A stretch of DNA of 10,582 nucleotides from Bdellovibrionales bacterium. Its GTDB lineage: Bacteria; Bdellovibrionota; JAFGOL01. Shown piece by piece: positions 6,860 through 10,582 of the stretch (the first letter of the stretch is position 1; every line of letters begins with the position of its first letter). A program made the translations under genes and the position numbers. The stretch covers positions 1 through 10,582 of the forward strand of contig JAKLHL010000043.1 of NCBI GenBank assembly GCA_022710165.1. The letters are read 5' to 3'. The notes below the pieces were generated by a model. That model did no database searches and was not told the DNA's origin. It saw only the letters and a program-made list of their open reading frames with translations.

Positions 6860-7174
6860 TTATTCTACGTCCTCTGAGTCTGAGAGGTTAACGGTGTAAA
6901 CCTCGCCTGGCATGCTCTTGATCTTAACGTCAGCGCTCATAGAAGTTATTGAGCCAAGCTCGCTCTGTGCTTTCTTGGATATGCCGCTGCTCTCTATGAA
7001 CTCGACCTTACCAGCAGCTATTTCCCTCAAAGAAAGGACTATTTCTTTGTTGTCCTTGTTTATCAAAGGCAAAGAACCCTTTAATATCTGTTTAGCCCTT
7101 CTTGAAGCAAGATGGACCAACGCAAACCTGTTAGGTTCTTTTCTCAAACAATCTTCTACAGTAACTCTAGCCAT
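6860..7174 (-). CDS. rpoZ: DNA-directed RNA polymerase omega subunit
   Basis: Omega is the small subunit that wraps the C-terminal tail of beta-prime and helps RNA polymerase assembly; in many bacteria it forms part of the ppGpp site. The 104 residues begin MARVTVEDCLRKEPNRFALVHLASRRAKQI, the family's conserved N-terminal region, with NRFxLVxLASRRAKQI as its core helix. This is followed by NKEIVLSLREIAAGKVEF, which is also typical. The C terminus is somewhat longer than in E. coli (91 residues) and ends in an acidic tail. The ATG has GGAGGT 9 nt upstream. The gene lies between a PflX-like radical SAM gene and an LptG-like gene, not beside gmk as in many bacteria. Confidence 0.94.
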   Translation of the reverse strand: MARVTVEDCLRKEPNRFALVHLASRRAKQILKGSLPLINKDNKEIVLSLREIAAGKVEFIESSGISKKAQSELGSITSMSADVKIKSMPGEVYTVNLSDSEDVE

Positions 7175-7239
7175 ATGTGTAAGACCTCCGTATGCCTTTT
7201 AAAGCAGCTATACCTTTTAACCCGTTATCCCCTTAAAAA

Positions 7240-8103
7240 TCAAGCGAAAAAATCGGGTATATACTCGTCACTTGAAGAGCTAAGTTCCTGTAAAAAGCCC
7301 TTATTAAAGCCCAGCTCCTCAAAAGACCTGCAAACCTCATCATATTCAGAGCCTGTAAGAGGCCTTGAAAGGTCCTTGTACTCGCAGGCCCTATGCATTG
7401 GATAATATTGGGACATAAGGCTGACGTAGACATCAAGCCCAAGCACTTCCTTTATGGCCTTTAATACCCCTATCGAGTTATTTACCGCCCCTGGAAGCAC
7501 CAGGTGCCTTATTATCAGGCCTTTGTACATAAGTCCCTGTTCCTCGTCCACTACGTCATTTACCTGGGACCTCATCTCTTTTATGAGCTTTTTTGCGTTC
7601 TCAAAATATCCCGGGGCACTTGAATATTTGACCGCTAGTTCATCATCGCTATATTTGAAGTCCGGCAGATATATATCAACCAGCCCTTTTAGGCTTTTTA
7701 TGCTCTCGACACTTTCATATCCCCCGCAATTCCATACAAAAGGCAGTTTAAAACCTTCTTTCTTGAGTTTTTGCATTACGGGGATGATCTTATGAGTATA
7801 TGGGGTCGGCGTTACGAAATTTATATTATGCGCCCCGAGTGATCCAAGTTCTTTACATATCCTGTATAGTTCTTCGGGAGTGATATCCTTGCCCTTGCCT
7901 TCCTGGCTGATCGAATAATTCTGGCAGAAAACACAGCGCAAGTTGCAGTGAGAGAAGAAAATGGTGCCTGAACCCTTGGTCCCGGATATAAGAGGCTCTT
8001 CACCAAAATGCAGCTGATGGACGTTTATCCTTAAAGAATCGGACCTTGAACAGAATGGTTTATCTTTAGGGCAGGACCTTATGCAGTTATTGCACCATTG
8101 CAT
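7240..8103 (-). CDS. Radical SAM protein, PflX type (pyruvate formate-lyase activase homologue)
   Basis: The 287 residues contain the radical SAM CX3CX2C motif in HCNLRCVFCQN (Cys53, Cys57, Cys60), which binds a [4Fe-4S] cluster and SAM. Other features match the PflX group: NFVTPTPYTHKIIP at 95-108, VWNCGGYES at 123-131, DIYLPDFKY at 143-151, IRHLVLPG at 198-205, SLMSQYYP at 228-235, and a closing segment ending YIPDF. A further N-terminal cluster of cysteines (4, 7, 11, 18) could bind a second metal site. The physiological substrate of this group is not established, and no glycyl radical enzyme is in the window. The ATG overlaps the 3' end of the rodZ-like gene by 17 nt in another frame, with GGTGGA just upstream. 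It is followed by rpoZ after a 65-nt gap with no terminator. Confidence 0.92.
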   Translation of the reverse strand: MQWCNNCIRSCPKDKPFCSRSDSLRINVHQLHFGEEPLISGTKGSGTIFFSHCNLRCVFCQNYSISQEGKGKDITPEELYRICKELGSLGAHNINFVTPTPYTHKIIPVMQKLKKEGFKLPFVWNCGGYESVESIKSLKGLVDIYLPDFKYSDDELAVKYSSAPGYFENAKKLIKEMRSQVNDVVDEEQGLMYKGLIIRHLVLPGAVNNSIGVLKAIKEVLGLDVYVSLMSQYYPMHRACEYKDLSRPLTGSEYDEVCRSFEELGFNKGFLQELSSSSDEYIPDFFA

Positions 8104-8953
8104 CTTTCCACCGACCTAATCCAGGGAACACTATGGACTTTGTATAGCCTTTCTCGCCCAAGTCTTTCATTACCTCTCCCTGATATTCAAGTTCCACGGC
8201 GGCAGCATCTCCCAGCAATATTTTAAGTTCTTTCTTAGCCTCTAGTTTTTTGGTGTTATTGCTCCTTAATAGGAAATCAAAGGGCTTGCCACCGTCTATT
8301 TGTGCCTTCACCCAAACATCCTGTTTGGCTTTAATGATTATCTTTTGAGGGTCTGGTATTGGGGTCACGGGGGCTACAGGCTCAGGTTTTTTTTCTGGGG
8401 CTTTAACTACAGGGGCTGGTTTAGTTTCAGTTAAAGGAGCTGTCTCAACAGGAGCTTCAACTTGAGGTGTTGTAACTTTTGTCTCTACAGGCTGAGGAGC
8501 CATCCTTAAGAGCATCCTTTTCCTGTAATCAGACATATCGTCAGAGGATGAAGGGAATATAACAAAGTACATAAGTGCAAGGACCAAGGCCGCCGCTACA
8601 GAGATGACTATGATAAGTCCTTTCTGGCTGAGCCTTATATTGTAGATCTTTTCTGCCTGCTGTTCATTTTCTTTATTATCGACCGACATTGGTGAAAGTA
8701 TCTGCGGTTTTTTCTGTGAATCGCCAGAGATGAGCTCATAAAAAAGTATGGCCTCTTTTGGGTTTATCCCGAGATAAACAAGGTAAGCCTTAATGAAGCC
8801 CTTAACGAACACAGGGGCTGGCAGCTTATCGAATTTGTCCTCTTCAAGATATGAGAGCACACTAAGGTTTATCTTAGTGCTGGCAGCCATCTCTTCAAGG
8901 CTGACTCCACGCTGTTCCCTGTTCTTTTTTAAATATGCGCCCAGTGCTTCCAT
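8087..8953 (-). CDS. RodZ-like protein: cytoplasmic HTH, one membrane helix, periplasmic DUF4115-type domain
   Basis: RodZ links MreB filaments to the cell-wall elongation machinery. The 288 residues show the RodZ layout: an N-terminal helix-turn-helix of the XRE-like type (1-70; LGAYLKKNREQRGVSLEEMA, then KINLSVLSYLEEDKFDKLP and VFVKGFIKAYLVYLG), a linker, and one membrane helix (about 112-133). A Pro/Thr/Glu-rich periplasmic stretch (150-205) leads to a C-terminal beta domain (about 205-278) containing VWVKAQIDGGKPFDFLLR. It lacks mreB neighbours here, so a role as a membrane-bound regulator is possible, but the domain order fits RodZ best. The ATG has no clear Shine-Dalgarno and lies just after a promoter, so the message may be almost leaderless. 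It is the first gene of the rodZ-radical SAM-rpoZ-lptG run. Confidence 0.9.
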   Translation of the reverse strand: MEALGAYLKKNREQRGVSLEEMAASTKINLSVLSYLEEDKFDKLPAPVFVKGFIKAYLVYLGINPKEAILFYELISGDSQKKPQILSPMSVDNKENEQQAEKIYNIRLSQKGLIIVISVAAALVLALMYFVIFPSSSDDMSDYRKRMLLRMAPQPVETKVTTPQVEAPVETAPLTETKPAPVVKAPEKKPEPVAPVTPIPDPQKIIIKAKQDVWVKAQIDGGKPFDFLLRSNNTKKLEAKKELKILLGDAAAVELEYQGEVMKDLGEKGYTKSIVFPGLGRWKDAMVQ

Positions 8954-8966
8954 AACTAGGCAGAAA

Positions 8967-8993
8967 ACTATATCTAAGCCCTTGTTATGTCAA
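8967..8993 (-). promoter_or_regulatory. Promoter of the rodZ-radical SAM-rpoZ-lptG operon
   Basis: On the minus strand a perfect TTGACA (8993-8988) is followed by a 15-nt spacer and TATAGT (8972-8967, 5 of 6 consensus). The spacer is 2 nt shorter than the optimum. Transcription would start near 8960, leaving a leader of only about 5-8 nt before the ATG at 8953. That matches the absence of a ribosome site. Confidence 0.6.
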
Positions 8994-9018
8994 CGGTATA
9001 ACTAAAGTACGCCAAAGA

Positions 9019-9200
9019 CTTAGCTTCTGTATCAAGTTTTTAAGCGTCTGCCGTAGTTTTTGGGAACCATACTAGCCAAGACGAGTGTTCAAAAATCGCG
9101 TTGTCTGAGCCTAAAGGCGAGTTCGCGATTTTAGCGAGGCGAGGCTTTAGTATGGTCAAAAACGGAGGATTTAGCTTAAAAACTTGATACAGAAGCTAAG
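9019..9200. repeat. 182-bp imperfect palindrome with perfect 27-bp arms
   Basis: The left arm (9019-9045, beginning CTTAGCTTCTGT and ending TTTTTAAGC) is the exact reverse complement of the right arm (9174-9200, ending ACAGAAGCTAAG). The symmetry continues inward: GTTTTTG at 9056-9062 pairs with 9157-9163, ACCATACTA at 9066-9074 with 9148-9156, and AAAATCGCG at 9092-9100 with 9124-9132. At the tip, GCC-TAAA-GGC lies near 9109-9118. Symmetric loops and small bulges separate these stems. The interior has repeated GGCGA/GGCGAGG-like pieces. It holds no ORF. It lies between the divergent rodZ and tRNA promoters, outside both predicted transcripts. No clear target-site duplication is visible. It is most like a MITE or a large intergenic palindromic element; a folded RNA is a second option. 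Confidence 0.9.
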
Positions 9201-9208
9201 CCGCAGGC

Positions 9209-9237
9209 TTGACAAGCTTTTACTATATAAATATAAG
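9209..9237 (+). promoter_or_regulatory. Promoter of tRNA-Met (and probably hydE-hydF)
   Basis: TTGACA (9209-9214) is followed by an ideal 17-nt spacer and TATAAG (9232-9237, 5 of 6 consensus). Transcription would start near 9244, about 7 nt before the tRNA. No other promoter is seen before hydE, and no terminator follows the tRNA. Confidence 0.75.
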
Positions 9238-9250
9238 CATATGGAATGTT

Positions 9251-9327
9251 GGCGGGGTAGCTCAGCTGGTTAGAGCACACGGCTCATATCCGTGGAGTCA
9301 AGAGTTCAAGTCTCTTCCCCGCTACCA
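9251..9327 (+). tRNA. tRNA-Met (anticodon CAT), elongator type
   Basis: The 77 nt fold as a complete cloverleaf. The acceptor GGCGGGG pairs with CCCCGCT (first pair G-U), with discriminator A and an encoded CCA. The D arm is GCTC/GAGC, the anticodon stem CACGG/CCGTG with loop CTCATAT, the variable loop GAGTC, and the T arm AAGAG/CTCTT with loop TTCAAGT. The first acceptor pair is G-U and the anticodon stem lacks the three consecutive G-C pairs next to the loop found in initiator tRNA, so this is not tRNA-fMet. CAT could also be the lysidine-modified tRNA-Ile, but the D-arm and acceptor pattern resembles bacterial elongator Met tRNAs such as that of Bacillus subtilis. Confidence 0.95.
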
Positions 9328-9341
9328 ACCTTCAAACACCT

Positions 9342-10400
9342 ATGAAAGAACTCTCTAGAACAGAAATCATACATCTCTTGTCACTTAGCAAAAGATCGGA
9401 CATAGAAGGTCTATTCAAACGCGCGTACGAGATAAAGAAAGAATTCGTCGGGACCAAGGTCTACTTTAGGGGCCTGATAGAGTTCTCCAACATCTGTTCA
9501 AAGAACTGCTACTACTGCGGGCTAAGGGCCGGCAACAAAGACCTTAAAAGGTACGAGATAAGTGAGAAAGAGGTCCTTGAGGCTGTAGACATAGCCTGGA
9601 AGAGTAAATATGGTTCCATAGTACTTCAGTCTGGAGAGATAAGTACACCTGATTTTGCCGACAAGGTCGAAAGGCTCTTGGACAAGATAAAAAAGGCCAC
9701 GAATAACGAGATAGGGATAACACTTTCCTGCGGCGAACAGCCAAGGGACGTCTATCAAAGATGGTTCGACGCCGGCGCCCACAGATATCTTTTGAGGATA
9801 GAGACATCAAATCAAGACCTCTATTATAAGATACACCCTAACGACAAAGACCACATCTTCGGGGATAGACTTGAATGCCTAAGGTCCTTAAAGGAAATAG
9901 GATACCAGGTCGGTTCGGGGATAATGGTTGGACTTCCCTTCCAGAGCATAGAGAGTATCGCCGACGATCTTATCTTCTTAAGGGACCTTGACGTTGACAT
10001 GATAGGACTTGGGCCATACGTTGAACACAGCAATACACCTTTATATGAACACCGCCACTACTTGATACCTAAAAAAGACCGCTTTGATCTTGCCTTAAAG
10101 TGCATCGCCATACTAAGGATAATGATGAAGGATATAAACCTTGCTTCGGCAACCGCACTTCAGGCCATAGACGAAGAAGGTCGAGAGAAGGCCTTGATGG
10201 CAGGTGCTAACATAATAATGCCAAACCTTACTCCTCAAAAATACAGGGGCGATTATTTGCTGTATGAAGATAAACCCTGCACCAACGAGAACGCAATACA
10301 ATGCAAGGGCTGTCTTGAAAAACGAGTACAAAAATACGGCGAGAGTATCGGCTACGGGGAATGGGGAGATTCAAAGCACTACAAGAAGAGGAAAAAATAA
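9342..10400 (+). CDS. hydE: [FeFe] hydrogenase H-cluster radical SAM maturase HydE
   Basis: HydE is a radical SAM enzyme that acts with HydG and HydF to make the 2Fe subcluster of [FeFe] hydrogenase. The 352 residues match the family (about 350). The radical SAM cluster motif CSKNCYYCG has Cys52, Cys56 and Cys59, preceded by the HydE-type RGLIEFSN and followed by LRAGNKDLKRYEIS. The barrel carries QSGE at 96-99, TLSCGE at 127-132, RIETSN at 152-157 and GIMVGLPFQS at 193-202. Cys313, Cys321 and Cys324 (CX7CX2C) have the spacing of the second, non-essential cluster of the Thermotoga enzyme. BioB and PylB are less likely because of these features and because hydF follows. The ATG aligns with the N terminus of characterised HydE but has no Shine-Dalgarno, and begins 14 nt after the tRNA. 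Confidence 0.96.
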   Translation: MKELSRTEIIHLLSLSKRSDIEGLFKRAYEIKKEFVGTKVYFRGLIEFSNICSKNCYYCGLRAGNKDLKRYEISEKEVLEAVDIAWKSKYGSIVLQSGEISTPDFADKVERLLDKIKKATNNEIGITLSCGEQPRDVYQRWFDAGAHRYLLRIETSNQDLYYKIHPNDKDHIFGDRLECLRSLKEIGYQVGSGIMVGLPFQSIESIADDLIFLRDLDVDMIGLGPYVEHSNTPLYEHRHYLIPKKDRFDLALKCIAILRIMMKDINLASATALQAIDEEGREKALMAGANIIMPNLTPQKYRGDYLLYEDKPCTNENAIQCKGCLEKRVQKYGESIGYGEWGDSKHYKKRKK

Positions 10401-10401
10401 A

Positions 10402-10582
10402 ATGTTAAAAAGCCAAAGACCACACATTGGGATATTCGGCAGACGTAACGTCGGGAAAAGCTCATTTATAAACGCAATAACCGGTCAGGAGATATCCATA
10501 GTAAGCGAACATCCCGGCACCACGACCGACCCGGTTGACAAGGTGATTGAACTTGAGGACGTAGGCCCTGTGGTATTTATAG
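10402..10582 (+). CDS. hydF: [FeFe] hydrogenase maturation GTPase HydF, N-terminal fragment
   Basis: HydF is the GTPase scaffold that receives the 2Fe precursor and loads it into apo-hydrogenase. The first 60 residues are visible before the window ends. They contain the P-loop GRRNVGKSS at 13-21, which is the HydF form of the G1 motif, the switch I stretch HPGTTTDPVDK at 37-47, and the start of the next strand, EDVGPVVFI. It begins 1 nt after the hydE stop (TAA-A-ATG), so the two are one operon. The remaining G domain, dimerisation domain and cluster-binding cysteines lie beyond the edge. Confidence 0.95.
   Translation, partial: MLKSQRPHIGIFGRRNVGKSSFINAITGQEISIVSEHPGTTTDPVDKVIELEDVGPVVFI

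Noticed and set aside
7175..7239. Possible internal promoter before rpoZ
   Set aside because: TTGATT with TTAAAA at 17-nt spacing can be picked out, but the -10 match is poor and the gene is otherwise in line with the operon.
9019..9200. Palindrome as a rho-independent terminator
   Set aside because: It lies upstream of both flanking genes, which are transcribed away from it, and has no terminal T-run.
9251..9327. tRNA-Ile(CAT) or initiator tRNA-Met
   Set aside because: The acceptor and D-arm pattern fits elongator Met better, and the initiator hallmarks (unpaired 1-72, three G-C pairs by the anticodon loop) are absent; tRNA-Ile is not fully excluded.

Overview
The window comes from a bacterium with a Gram-negative type envelope and an anaerobic or H2-metabolising lifestyle. 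An LptF/LptG-type lipopolysaccharide exporter subunit and a RodZ-like protein point to the envelope. hydE followed by hydF points to [FeFe]-hydrogenase maturation. Base composition looks moderate (mid-40s % GC by eye). AGG/AGA arginine and ATA isoleucine codons are frequent in every gene, so no gene stands out as recently acquired. The mix would suit an uncultured delta-proteobacterium-like lineage, but the sequence does not fix the taxon.

Layout. (1) Bases 1-1950, plus strand: the C-terminal end of a DJ-1/PfpI protein, then after 7 nt a 583-residue fusion of an alpha/beta hydrolase and an M14 zinc carboxypeptidase-like domain. (2) Bases 1996-5213, minus strand: a 214-residue protein of unknown function, then greA, then recG. 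They are so tightly packed that the first gene's stop codon lies inside the greA Shine-Dalgarno, and greA and recG overlap by 8 nt. The run converges on the hydrolase gene across a 45-nt gap in which I see no convincing terminator. (3) Bases 5233-5749, minus strand: a separate small unit encoding a very basic 125-residue protein with an internal duplication and a (KKA/KKV)n tail. It has its own TATAAT-type promoter, a strong ribosome site and a downstream hairpin terminator. (4) Bases 5777-8993, minus strand: an operon of rodZ-like, PflX-type radical SAM gene, rpoZ and lptG-like, with a TTGACA promoter just before rodZ. (5) Bases 9019-9200: an intergenic 182-bp imperfect palindrome with perfect 27-bp arms, sitting between two divergent promoters. 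(6) Bases 9209-10582, plus strand: tRNA-Met(CAU) with its own promoter, then after only 14 nt hydE, and 1 nt further the start of hydF, which runs off the end.

Working together. greA (rescue of backtracked RNA polymerase), rpoZ (omega subunit) and recG (fork and R-loop processing) place transcription and replication-conflict functions close together. rodZ and lptG serve cell shape and the outer membrane. hydE and hydF build the 2Fe subcluster of the hydrogenase H-cluster. The items most worth following up are the hydrolase-peptidase fusion, the 182-bp palindrome, the tRNA-hydE linkage and the duplicated lysine-tail protein. I see no CRISPR array, phage, insertion-sequence gene or defence system.
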